NCBI GenBank assembly: GCA_031255355.1
Contig: JAIRSR010000201.1
Coordinates: 1-7,943, forward strand
Source: Clostridiales bacterium
GTDB taxonomy: Bacteria > Bacillota > Clostridia > Monoglobales > Firm-18
Length of the DNA stretch: 7,943 bases
Direction of reading: 5' to 3'
The position numbers were made by a program, and so were the translations under genes. A model generated the notes under the pieces. The model was not told where the DNA came from and did no database searches. It was given only the letters and a program-made list of their open reading frames with translations. Positions 1 through 4,843 of this stretch are shown piece after piece (position 1 is the first letter of the stretch; every line of letters starts with the position of its first letter).

Positions 1-559
1 CGGTTTTATCGAGGTCGGTGGTGATGTGCGTCGAGAACAGGACGCTCTTGCGCTCGTCGGCGACAAACGCGCGGAGCAGGTCGCGGATTTCATCACGCGC
101 CACAGGGTCAAGCCCGCTGGTCGGCTCGTCGAGGATCAGAAGTTTTGCGTCGTGGGAAAGCGCGGCGGCGATTTGCAGTTTCACTTTCATTCCCCGCGAA
201 AGTTCTTTGACTTTTTTCTTTGCGTCAAGTCCGAACCTTTTCAGATAGCCCGCGAATTGCCCCGCGTCCCAATTTCGGTAGAACGGCGCGATTGCCGCTT
301 CCACATCGTACACCCGCCAATCGTCCACGTAAAGCGGCGCTTCCATTACAACGCCGATTTCCTCTTGGCGCGGGACGCTGACGCTCCCGCCGTCGGGCTT
401 GATGACGTTCAGAATCAGTTTGATTGTCGTGGTCTTTCCCGCGCCGTTAGGACCGACAAATCCCATAATGTATCCGCGCGGCAAGTCAAACGTTACCTCG
501 TTTAACGCGAACGAGCGGTACCGCTTGCAAAGGCCGCGTACTTCCAAAATATTACTCAT
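1..559 (-). CDS. ABC transporter ATP-binding protein, YtrB-like (3' part beyond window)
   Basis: Only the first 186 codons are present; the gene runs off the left edge, so the C-terminal end and any permease gene are outside. The product is a cytoplasmic nucleotide-binding subunit that powers a membrane exporter or importer. Visible motifs, in order: Walker A GPNGAGKTT at residues 36-44; signature region LSRGM at 120-124 (the usual second G is R); Walker B LLILDE at 140-145 followed by the D-loop SGLD; and the switch histidine in STH at 176-178. The position where a Q-loop glutamine is expected reads VVMEAP (70-75), with E instead of Q. The start ATG overlaps the upstream GntR stop (ATGAGTAA) and is preceded by GGGAGG, so the two genes are translationally coupled. 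The small GntR plus ATPase arrangement matches the YtrA/YtrB family of Bacillota. The substrate cannot be inferred. Confidence 0.95.
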   Translation of the reverse strand, partial: MSNILEVRGLCKRYRSFALNEVTFDLPRGYIMGFVGPNGAGKTTTIKLILNVIKPDGGSVSVPRQEEIGVVMEAPLYVDDWRVYDVEAAIAPFYRNWDAGQFAGYLKRFGLDAKKKVKELSRGMKVKLQIAAALSHDAKLLILDEPTSGLDPVARDEIRDLLRAFVADERKSVLFSTHITTDLDKT

Positions 560-932
560 AATCTACCTCCCACAATAGATGCAATCGTTCGATGAGTTCC
601 GCTTTTGATATGCCCTCCGCTTTTGCGGCGGCAATCGCGACGCATAGCCCATCCTCCATTTTATGCAGAGCGTTTTCCCGCGCCAGTTCCGTATTGCGCG
701 GCAAGACGTAACAGCCTTTGCCTCGCATCTGCACGACAAAGCCCTCTCGCTCCAAGTCGCTGTAGGCGCGGGTGGTCGTGATGACGCTGATTTTTAGGTC
801 GCGCGCAAGTTGGCGTATGGAGGGCAGCAGGTCGTCCTCCGAAAGTTCGCCGGAGAAAATCGCCTCCTTGATTTGCTCTTTGATTTGCTCATAAATCGGT
901 ACGCCGGAGCGGTTTGATACGATTATTTTCAT
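552..932 (-). CDS. GntR-family transcriptional regulator, YtrA subfamily
   Basis: A 126-residue DNA-binding repressor. Residues 10-77 form the GntR winged helix: the PIYEQIKEQI entry helix, the recognition region LPSIRQLARDLKISVITTTRAY (about 36-57), then a wing ending in GKGCYVL. Only about 45 residues follow the winged helix, mostly helical (AIAAAKAEGISKAELIERL). This is too short for the FadR, HutC or MocR effector domains and is the hallmark of the YtrA subfamily, which usually controls the ABC transporter gene it sits next to. The ATG has AAAGGGG about 7 bases upstream. It is the first gene of an operon with the ATPase at 1-559 (8-base overlap) and is probably autoregulated through the palindrome at 959-971. 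Family assignment is confident; the inducing signal is unknown. Cell-wall antibiotics are inducers for some relatives, which is only a hint. Confidence 0.95.
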   Translation of the reverse strand: MKIIVSNRSGVPIYEQIKEQIKEAIFSGELSEDDLLPSIRQLARDLKISVITTTRAYSDLEREGFVVQMRGKGCYVLPRNTELARENALHKMEDGLCVAIAAAKAEGISKAELIERLHLLWEVDYE

Positions 933-958
933 ACTGCGCCCCTTTCGTTAAGAACACT

Positions 959-993
959 ATATACAGTATATGCTAAATATACGGAGTTGTCAA
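959..993 (-). promoter_or_regulatory. sigma-A promoter with overlapping palindromic operator for the gntR-ABC operon
   Basis: Read on the minus strand: -35 TTGACA (988-993), a 17-base spacer, -10 TATACT (965-970), then about 30 bases to the gntR start. The -35 is perfect and the -10 differs from TATAAT at one base. A perfect inverted repeat with 6-base arms and one centre base, ATATACAGTATAT, occupies 959-971 and covers the -10. A repressor bound there would block polymerase, the expected design for YtrA-type autoregulation. That GntR binds this site is inference. Confidence 0.8.
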
Positions 994-1117
994 TAGGGAA
1001 GTTGAAACGGGAGCGGACAAATATAAAATTTTATAATCACTTTCGTTGATACTCCTCTTGACGATAGTCCAACACCGCCGGGCGATGGGGAAAAACAGAC
1101 GAATTTCGGCATAGATC

Positions 1118-1140
1118 AGGAGCGGCATTCTACCGCTCCT
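1118..1140. repeat. perfect 8-bp hairpin
   Basis: AGGAGCGG at 1118-1125 and CCGCTCCT at 1133-1140 form a perfect 8-bp stem around a 7-base loop. Neither strand shows a T-run behind the stem, so it is not a classic intrinsic terminator. It may still act as a 3'-end structure or processing site for the minus-strand transcript from 1199-1998. Confidence 0.65.
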
Positions 1141-1142
1141 TA

Positions 1143-1197
1143 AAGCCTGTGTAAAATCCGCCAATATGACGCCGCGCAGGAAATTTTCAGACAGGCT
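1143..1197. repeat. imperfect inverted repeat abutting the stop codon of the toxin candidate
   Basis: The arm at 1143-1159 (AAGCCTGTGTAAAATCC) is largely the reverse complement of 1179-1197; the shared pattern is AGCCTGT-n-T-n-AAAAT with CC at the inner end. A loop of about 19 bases separates the arms. On the minus strand the structure begins two bases after the TAA at 1199-1201 and is followed by TTTAAGG, a weak T-run. It could be the transcription end of the two-gene unit, or the termini of a small mobile-element remnant. I cannot decide between these. Confidence 0.5.
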
Positions 1198-1198
1198 C

Positions 1199-1546
1199 TT
1201 AGATGTTTTTGGCGAAAACATATCCGGTGGCTGAAAATATTACGGCTTTTAAGAGTTCGATGATTGTGGTTGCAAGTTCCATATCGGCAGATAAAAAGGG
1301 TTGAATTATGTAGACGAAAATAATCGCCGCGATACAAATATAAATTAGGGTAAAACTTTGGTTGCTTTTGATTCCGTCGTTTACCGTCTTACGAAAATTA
1401 GTTAATTGTATGAGGCAATCGCTTAAATTTTCACTCATTTTTGCACGGGACGTAAACGGCTTGTCTTCTTCAATTTCGGGCTTTTTGCCAAGTATTTCGT
1501 CTAACCGTTTACTCTCCAAAGATGATTCCGGCAATACGGGGGACAT
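1199..1546 (-). CDS. small two-helix membrane protein, candidate toxin partner of the Panacea protein
   Basis: 115 residues and no family I recognise. Residues 1-62 are polar and charged, with predicted helices (SLESKRLDEILGKKPEIEED). Two hydrophobic segments follow: about 65-86 (FTLIYICIAAIIFVYIIQPF) and about 92-112 (ATTIIELLKAVIFSATGYVF), ending in AKNI. This predicts a helical hairpin with both ends in the cytoplasm. There is no signal peptide. The start codon shares one base with the Panacea stop (TAATG), so translation is coupled; a GAGGGGG lies about 10 bases upstream, inside the Panacea gene. Known Panacea (PanAT) systems pair the Panacea protein with varied toxins, including small transmembrane ones thought to disturb the membrane. 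On that basis this is a toxin candidate, which is inference from context and topology. It could instead be a simple accessory membrane protein. Composition is more AT-rich than the flanking genes. Confidence 0.75.
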   Translation of the reverse strand: MSPVLPESSLESKRLDEILGKKPEIEEDKPFTSRAKMSENLSDCLIQLTNFRKTVNDGIKSNQSFTLIYICIAAIIFVYIIQPFLSADMELATTIIELLKAVIFSATGYVFAKNI

Positions 1547-1998
1547 TATACAAGCGCCCCCTCGTTGATAATATCTTTGTCGTCAAGATAAAGTTTTCTG
1601 TATTTTACGGCGTTATACCACGCGGTTCCCTCTTTATGAGTTAATTCTGATAACTCTATTCCGTTCCAATCGTGGTATTTTCCCCAAACGAGGTTCAGCG
1701 CTCTTTTCAAATGTTCATCGCAATCTTCATCCACCAAATATACATTGCCCTCGCTATCCTCATAGTATTTTTTTATGCCGTGAGAATGGTATCTTTTGAA
1801 GTGCGTGTATACGGCGCCCAGCACCGGGCCGTATTGCCACGCTTGGAACCGCTCGGAAAACAATGGAATTTGCGTCGCGATCAAATATTCTCTATAAATA
1901 AAATACAGTAGTTTTTGAAGTTTCATAGGAGTTATCTTTTCATGATCTCTAAATGCTTTGTGCAATACGTTGTTTGCTACATGTAAAGAAGTAAACAT
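1546..1998 (-). CDS. Panacea-domain (DUF4065) protein, candidate PanA antitoxin
   Basis: 150 residues, almost entirely one Panacea domain (formerly DUF4065, SocA-like/GepA-like). Diagnostic blocks are ITPMKLQKLLYF (22-33), the FQAWQYGPVLGAVY block (51-64), and the C-terminal ELSELTHKEGTAW (116-128), where the family has a conserved LSxxTHxExxPW-like pattern. Family members occur in prophages and as antitoxins that neutralise unrelated toxins encoded beside them by direct binding. The ATG at 1998 is preceded by AAGGAG with an 8-base spacer; a TTG one codon earlier is also possible. It is the first gene of a two-gene unit with the membrane protein at 1199-1546 and has its own promoter at 2054-2082. 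No DNA-binding domain is added, so autoregulation through this protein is not obvious. Family call is strong; the antitoxin role is inferred. Confidence 0.92.
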   Translation of the reverse strand: MFTSLHVANNVLHKAFRDHEKITPMKLQKLLYFIYREYLIATQIPLFSERFQAWQYGPVLGAVYTHFKRYHSHGIKKYYEDSEGNVYLVDEDCDEHLKRALNLVWGKYHDWNGIELSELTHKEGTAWYNAVKYRKLYLDDKDIINEGALV

Positions 1999-2053
1999 CA
2001 ATATCGCTCCTTTCCTTTCCTTCCCCGTCTAATGTATATTATTCCACAACATA

Positions 2054-2082
2054 ATAATATGATACTTTTTGACTTTTGTCAA
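2054..2082 (-). promoter_or_regulatory. sigma-A promoter of the Panacea/membrane-protein unit, with overlapping inverted repeat
   Basis: On the minus strand: -35 TTGACA (2077-2082), 17-base spacer, -10 TATTAT (2054-2059), then a leader of about 45 bases to the ATG at 1998. The -35 overlaps an inverted repeat TTGAC-tttt-GTCAA (2069-2082) that could serve as an operator. Spacing and hexamers are close to ideal, so transcription should be strong unless repressed. Confidence 0.75.
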
Positions 2083-2157
2083 TTGTTATTCTGCATAAAA
2101 TGATAAAGCGTGATACAGCATAATACCAAAAAAGTCAAATGGTGAAAAAATCTGTGT

Positions 2158-2195
2158 TTCATATTGTAACATTTTATGTCAAATAAAAGTATAAT
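2158..2195 (+). promoter_or_regulatory. candidate cotJ operon promoter(s)
   Basis: Two readings compete. TCATATT at 2158-2164 matches the sigma-E -35 pattern, with a partial -10 (CAAATAAA, 5 of 8 to CATACAAT by my count) 14 bases on; cotJ is a sigma-E mother-cell operon in Bacillus subtilis. Alternatively TATAAT at 2190-2195 is a perfect vegetative -10 with only a poor -35. The second would start RNA almost exactly at the hairpin at 2204. Neither is proven, and both imply a leader of about 200 bases. Confidence 0.4.
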
Positions 2196-2203
2196 ATACA
2201 GAA

Positions 2204-2246
2204 GCCCGGCTTTTTAACGCGCGTAATTTTCCGAAAAAAGTCGGGC
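2204..2246 (+). repeat. 12-bp hairpin in the cotJ leader
   Basis: GCCCGGCTTTTT (2204-2215) pairs with AAAAAGTCGGGC (2235-2246), 12 pairs with one G-U, around a 19-base loop. No plus-strand T-run follows, so it is not an obvious terminator. If transcription starts near 2202 it would sit at the extreme 5' end of the mRNA, where such stems stabilise transcripts. Confidence 0.55.
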
Positions 2247-2297
2247 AGCGGCGGTTTTCATTTTTTACAGCGGATCGATTGGCGGTTTAGCGCGAAA

Positions 2298-2354
2298 CAC
2301 GGAATCAAACCGTGAAAAAATTGACTTTTTGAAAAATACGGTCAAAACACCGTA
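2298..2354 (+). repeat. two small inverted repeats upstream of cotJA
   Basis: CACGG (2298-2302) with CCGTG (2310-2314) around 7 bases, and TACGGT (2337-2342) with ACCGTA (2349-2354) around 6 bases. Both are perfect. They could be leader hairpins or binding sites for a sporulation regulator. I do not recognise the motif. Confidence 0.4.
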
Positions 2355-2402
2355 CTATCCGCGAAAAATGGAAAACGCCGTAATTGCAGGAGGTGGAAAG
2401 CA

Positions 2403-2582
2403 ATGGAAGTTATAAAAATTCCTGTTATGCCGGAGAATCCTTTGCCGGCGCAGGCTTACGTTCCGTATCAAACGTGGCCGGAACAACTGTACGATTTGGA
2501 CAAGGGACTTTCGGCGGGCACCGTTTTCCCCGCGCTGGATCAGCCCGCGTCATGGTACGAACAGGAGGACGACGATGAATAG
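2403..2582 (+). CDS. cotJA: spore coat-associated protein CotJA
   Basis: 59 residues: MEVIKIPVMPENPLPAQAYV followed by PYQTWPEQLYDLDKGLSAGT, VFPALDQP and an acidic tail EDDDE. The AQAYVPYQ block, the LxxGTVFPxLxxP block and the length are those of CotJA, a small protein of the spore coat made in the mother cell. The ATG has a strong AGGAGGTGG upstream (2389-2397). Its stop overlaps the start of cotJB by 8 bases (ATGAATAG), and it leads the cotJABC operon. CotJA and CotJC are needed for each other's deposition in B. subtilis coats. The mild oddity is the acidic C-terminus in place of the usual short tail. Confidence 0.93.
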   Translation: MEVIKIPVMPENPLPAQAYVPYQTWPEQLYDLDKGLSAGTVFPALDQPASWYEQEDDDE

Positions 2583-2865
2583 AAACAGGGAAATGATGCT
2601 GAGGGAAATTCAAGAATTGGATTTCCGCGTACAGGATTTGCGGCTGTATCTCGACACGCACCCGCAGGAAACGGCGGCAGCGGAGGCGTATAACACTGCG
2701 GTCAAGAAAGGCAAGGCAATGACGGATCATTATGAAAAACTGTACGGCGCGGTTACGCCGACGGGCGGCGGCGACGCAACGGCGCGGCGGTGGGTCGAGG
2801 GACCGTGGCCGTGGCAGAGTTACAAGGCGGGCAAAGAGGAGGGGGCATATCATGTGGACGTATGA
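2575..2865 (+). CDS. cotJB: spore coat protein CotJB
   Basis: 96 residues. The N-terminal half is a helical hairpin with the diagnostic LREIQELDFRVQDLRLYLDT block (residues 9-28), followed by HPQETAAAEAYN. The C-terminal signature WVEGPWPWQ lies at about 73-81. Both blocks identify CotJB (CotJB-domain family), a coat-associated protein of unknown biochemical role always encoded between cotJA and cotJC. The ATG overlaps the cotJA stop, with AGGAGG nine to ten bases upstream inside cotJA. It overlaps cotJC by 14 bases, so all three products should be made in step. Confidence 0.94.
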   Translation: MNRNREMMLREIQELDFRVQDLRLYLDTHPQETAAAEAYNTAVKKGKAMTDHYEKLYGAVTPTGGGDATARRWVEGPWPWQSYKAGKEEGAYHVDV

Positions 2866-3436
2866 GAAAAAATTGCAGTATCCGATCAAAATAAAGAATG
2901 CGAACCCCCGCCTTGCGAAAGCCATTATTACGCAATACGGCGGCCCGGACGGGGAATTGGGCGCGTCGCTGCGGTACCTTTCGCAACGCTACACCATGCC
3001 CAACGATACCGCGCGGGCGGCACTGAACGATATAGGCACAGAGGAACTCGGGCATCTTGAAATGGTCGGCACGATTGTACATCAGTTGACGCGAAACTTG
3101 ACTATGCCGGAAATTAAAAAGTTCGGCTTCGACGATTATTACGCGGATCACCGGGTCGGCGTTTACACAATGGGCGCGGGCGGCGCGGCGTTCGACGCGA
3201 ACGCTTTCGCGGTGAAAGGCGACCCGATTGCCGATTTGCACGAGAATCTCGCGGCGGAGCAGAAAGCGCGGTCTACCTATGAAAATCTCATACGTATCGC
3301 GGACGACCCCGATGTGATTGAGCCGCTGAAAGTCCTCAGAGCGCGGGAAATTGTCCATTTTCAAAGATTCGGCGAGGTTTTGCGCGGGATCCTTGACGAT
3401 ATAGACCGTCATAAGGTGTTTGCGGTGAAAAAATAA
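2852..3436 (+). CDS. cotJC: CotJC, manganese-catalase family spore coat protein
   Basis: 194 residues, a four-helix-bundle dimetal protein of the manganese catalase family, expected to break down hydrogen peroxide at the spore surface or inside the coat. Predicted metal ligands are all present: E35 (in GGPDGELGAS), E65 and H68 (EELGH), E136 (NLAAEQK), and E166/H169 (REIVH). This parallels the Glu/Glu-His/Glu/His set of Lactobacillus manganese catalase. Length matches CotJC (about 190) and is shorter than full-size manganese catalases. I chose the ATG at 2852 because GAGGAGGGGG lies just upstream and the product then begins MWTYEKKLQYPI, as in the family; a longer in-frame extension upstream overlaps cotJB and is not needed. 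Last gene of cotJABC. Confidence 0.95.
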   Translation: MWTYEKKLQYPIKIKNANPRLAKAIITQYGGPDGELGASLRYLSQRYTMPNDTARAALNDIGTEELGHLEMVGTIVHQLTRNLTMPEIKKFGFDDYYADHRVGVYTMGAGGAAFDANAFAVKGDPIADLHENLAAEQKARSTYENLIRIADDPDVIEPLKVLRAREIVHFQRFGEVLRGILDDIDRHKVFAVKK

Positions 3437-3522
3437 TTTCGCCGTATGCCGGGAGTGTGTTTTTTGTTTTTCACAGTTTTTCAATTGCGTCCCCCGCGTT
3501 TTTTGTTGATTTGCCGAATCGT

Positions 3523-3565
3523 AGAACCGTCCCCTGTGTTGCGCGTTCGCACAGGGGACGGTTCT
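3523..3565. repeat. perfect 16-bp inverted repeat, probable dispersed palindromic element
   Basis: AGAACCGTCCCCTGTG (3523-3538) and CACAGGGGACGGTTCT (3550-3565) are exact reverse complements around an 11-base loop. On the plus strand GTGATTTTATCTTT follows, so it could also end cotJ transcription. I recall very similar CCGTCCCC/GGGGACGG hairpins scattered in intergenic regions of many Clostridia genomes; this is memory, not a search. The clean symmetry and its place between two operons fit a REP-like or MITE-like element. Confidence 0.75.
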
Positions 3566-3636
3566 GTGATTTTATCTTTGCTGCGGAATTTCATAATTTT
3601 TACGTTAAATTTTGTGTAAAGATATGAATATTCGCA

Positions 3637-3665
3637 TTGATTTCTCTGTTCAAATTATGTATACT
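3637..3665 (+). promoter_or_regulatory. sigma-A promoter of the GH172 gene
   Basis: -35 TTGATT (3637-3642), 17-base spacer, -10 TATACT (3660-3665), about 95 bases before the chosen ATG. The hexamers miss consensus at two bases and one base. It is downstream of the palindrome, so the glycosidase is transcribed separately from cotJABC. Confidence 0.65.
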
Positions 3666-3688
3666 ATTGAATAGACCTATCTGAAAAA

Positions 3689-3710
3689 CATATCGCAAAA
3701 GCATATCGCA
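3689..3710 (+). repeat. 9-base direct repeat in the GH172 leader
   Basis: CATATCGCA occurs at 3689-3697 and again at 3702-3710, a 13-base period, about 20-40 bases after the expected transcription start. A roadblock operator for a sugar-responsive regulator is one possibility. No regulator is encoded nearby. Confidence 0.45.
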
Positions 3711-3760
3711 GCGGAAAAGTGAAATTTCAAACAGGCGTTACCAAAAAGGGGGATACAATC

Positions 3761-4843
3761 ATGTTTAACGGCTTATCCATGCACTTGGGGAACTTACCGC
3801 GCTTATCACGCGCGAAAACGCGTTCGATCTCGCCCGAAAACTTCACGGGGGAAAAGGGCGGGGGCGGTATGGCGGCGGACGGCACCGGGGCGCACGCCGC
3901 GCGGGGGTTGGGGCGCGGGTGGAAAGTGTCGCCCAGCGTGGTCATCAAGGCGGGGGAAACTTTTGAGTTGGCGAACATCGCGGGCAGCGGCGCGATTCAG
4001 CATATCTGGATGACGCCGACGGGCAGGTGGCGGTTTTCAATTTTGCGGATTTATTGGGACGGCAATGAAAATCCGTCGGTGGAGTGCCCTGTCGGGGACT
4101 TTTTCGCCTATCCTACGGAAATCAAGGGCGCGGAGTTCCACGGAATCGCGTCGCTTCCGATATGCGTCAATCCGTATTCCGGCTTTAACTGCTATTGGGA
4201 AATGCCCTTTCGCAAGCGTTGCCGCATGACGATGGAAAACATCGCGGAGGAGGACATGACGCTGTACTATCAAATCGACTACACCCTCACCGACGTATCG
4301 GACGACGCGGCGTACTTCCACGCGCAATTCCGCCGCGTCAACCCTCTGCCGTACATGACGGATTACACGATCTTGGACGGTGTGCGGGGAGAGGGTCACT
4401 ACGTCGGCACACACCTTTTGTGGGGCGTGAACAACTCCGGCTGGTGGGGCGAGGGCGAAGTGAAGTTCTTTCTCGACGGCGACGGCGCGTATCCGACGAT
4501 TTGCGGCACGGGTACGGAGGATTACTTTTGCGGCTCGTACAACTTCGACGACCAACGCGGCGCGTACCGCGCGTTCAGTTCGCCGTACACGGGAATGCAC
4601 CTCGCGTCCAAGGCGGACGGCTTTTACAACGCCTCTCAGCGGTTCGCCATGTACCGTTGGCACGTCATGGACCCTGTTCGGTTTGAGGAAAATATAAAGG
4701 TAACGGTGCAGGCATTGGGCTGGTGCAGCCGCGGATATTTGCCGCTGCAAGATGATATTTCCTCCGTGGCGTATTGGTATCAGCGGTTGCCGTTTGAGAA
4801 GTTCCCCGCCTTGCCGGGTAGGGATTATTTGGAAATCATATAG
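3761..4843 (+). CDS. DUF2961 / GH172-family glycoside hydrolase
   Basis: 360 residues from the ATG at 3761, which has AAAGGGGG upstream; an in-frame GTG at 3719 lacks a good ribosome binding site. The family is recognised from the N-terminal block SISPENFTGEKGGGGMA (22-38) and the IQHIWMTP block (79-86). The acidic core follows: WWGEGEVKFFLDGD (228-241) and PTICGTGTEDYFCGSY (245-260). DUF2961 is now glycoside hydrolase family 172; characterised members act on alpha-D-fructofuranosides (difructose dianhydride I) or as exo-D-arabinofuranosidases. I expect the catalytic carboxylates in the GEGE and TGTED motifs (E231 or E233, and E253). Length fits a minimal single-domain enzyme. There is no signal peptide or membrane segment, so it should act in the cytoplasm on imported sugars. 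No transporter or other sugar gene adjoins it. Its end overlaps the convergent radical SAM gene by 19 bases. The exact substrate is unknown. Confidence 0.9.
   Translation: MFNGLSMHLGNLPRLSRAKTRSISPENFTGEKGGGGMAADGTGAHAARGLGRGWKVSPSVVIKAGETFELANIAGSGAIQHIWMTPTGRWRFSILRIYWDGNENPSVECPVGDFFAYPTEIKGAEFHGIASLPICVNPYSGFNCYWEMPFRKRCRMTMENIAEEDMTLYYQIDYTLTDVSDDAAYFHAQFRRVNPLPYMTDYTILDGVRGEGHYVGTHLLWGVNNSGWWGEGEVKFFLDGDGAYPTICGTGTEDYFCGSYNFDDQRGAYRAFSSPYTGMHLASKADGFYNASQRFAMYRWHVMDPVRFEENIKVTVQALGWCSRGYLPLQDDISSVAYWYQRLPFEKFPALPGRDYLEII

Larger units (their letters stand above)
933..1198. other. intergenic region between gntR and the membrane-protein gene
   Basis: The 266 bases hold the gntR promoter/operator at the left end and two hairpins at the right end (1118-1140 and 1143-1197). 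The open frames crossing the middle (about 1000-1115) give no recognisable protein, have no convincing ribosome binding site, and run out of the end of the upstream gene. I see no gene here. Confidence 0.6.
2002..2402. other. AT-rich divergent intergenic region
   Basis: About 400 bases without a gene between the Panacea start (minus) and cotJA (plus). It holds the Panacea promoter, the candidate cotJ promoter near 2158-2195, and three inverted repeats in the presumed cotJ leader. No open frame with a ribosome binding site is visible. Confidence 0.7.
3437..3760. other. intergenic region between cotJC and the GH172 gene
   Basis: 324 bases without a gene. It contains T-rich stretches after cotJC with only a weak 4-bp stem (TGTG/CACA near 3457-3476), the perfect 16-bp palindrome at 3523-3565, a sigma-A promoter at 3637-3665 and a 9-base direct repeat at 3689-3710. 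Confidence 0.7.

Noticed and set aside
26..505. 159-codon open frame on the plus strand
   Set aside because: It lies opposite the ABC ATPase gene, whose motifs are unmistakable. The plus-strand product resembles nothing and has no ribosome binding site.
973..1221. 82-codon minus-strand frame between gntR and the membrane-protein gene
   Set aside because: It overlaps the end of the upstream gene, crosses both hairpins, runs into the gntR promoter, and has no ribosome binding site or recognisable product.
2732..2851. Longer N-terminus for CotJC
   Set aside because: The extension is arginine-rich sequence read out of frame through cotJB. The ATG at 2852 has a strong ribosome binding site and gives the family N-terminus.
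2425..3484. Long minus-strand frames opposite cotJABC (166 and 243 codons)
   Set aside because: Shadows of GC-rich coding sequence. The plus strand encodes clear CotJA, CotJB and CotJC.
3719..3760. GTG start adding 14 residues to the GH172 protein
   Set aside because: No good ribosome binding site upstream, whereas AAAGGGGG precedes the ATG at 3761 and the family-like sequence begins there.
3437..3760. Possible CRISPR or tandem-repeat array around the palindrome
   Set aside because: Only one palindrome and one pair of 9-mers are present; there are no regularly spaced repeats.
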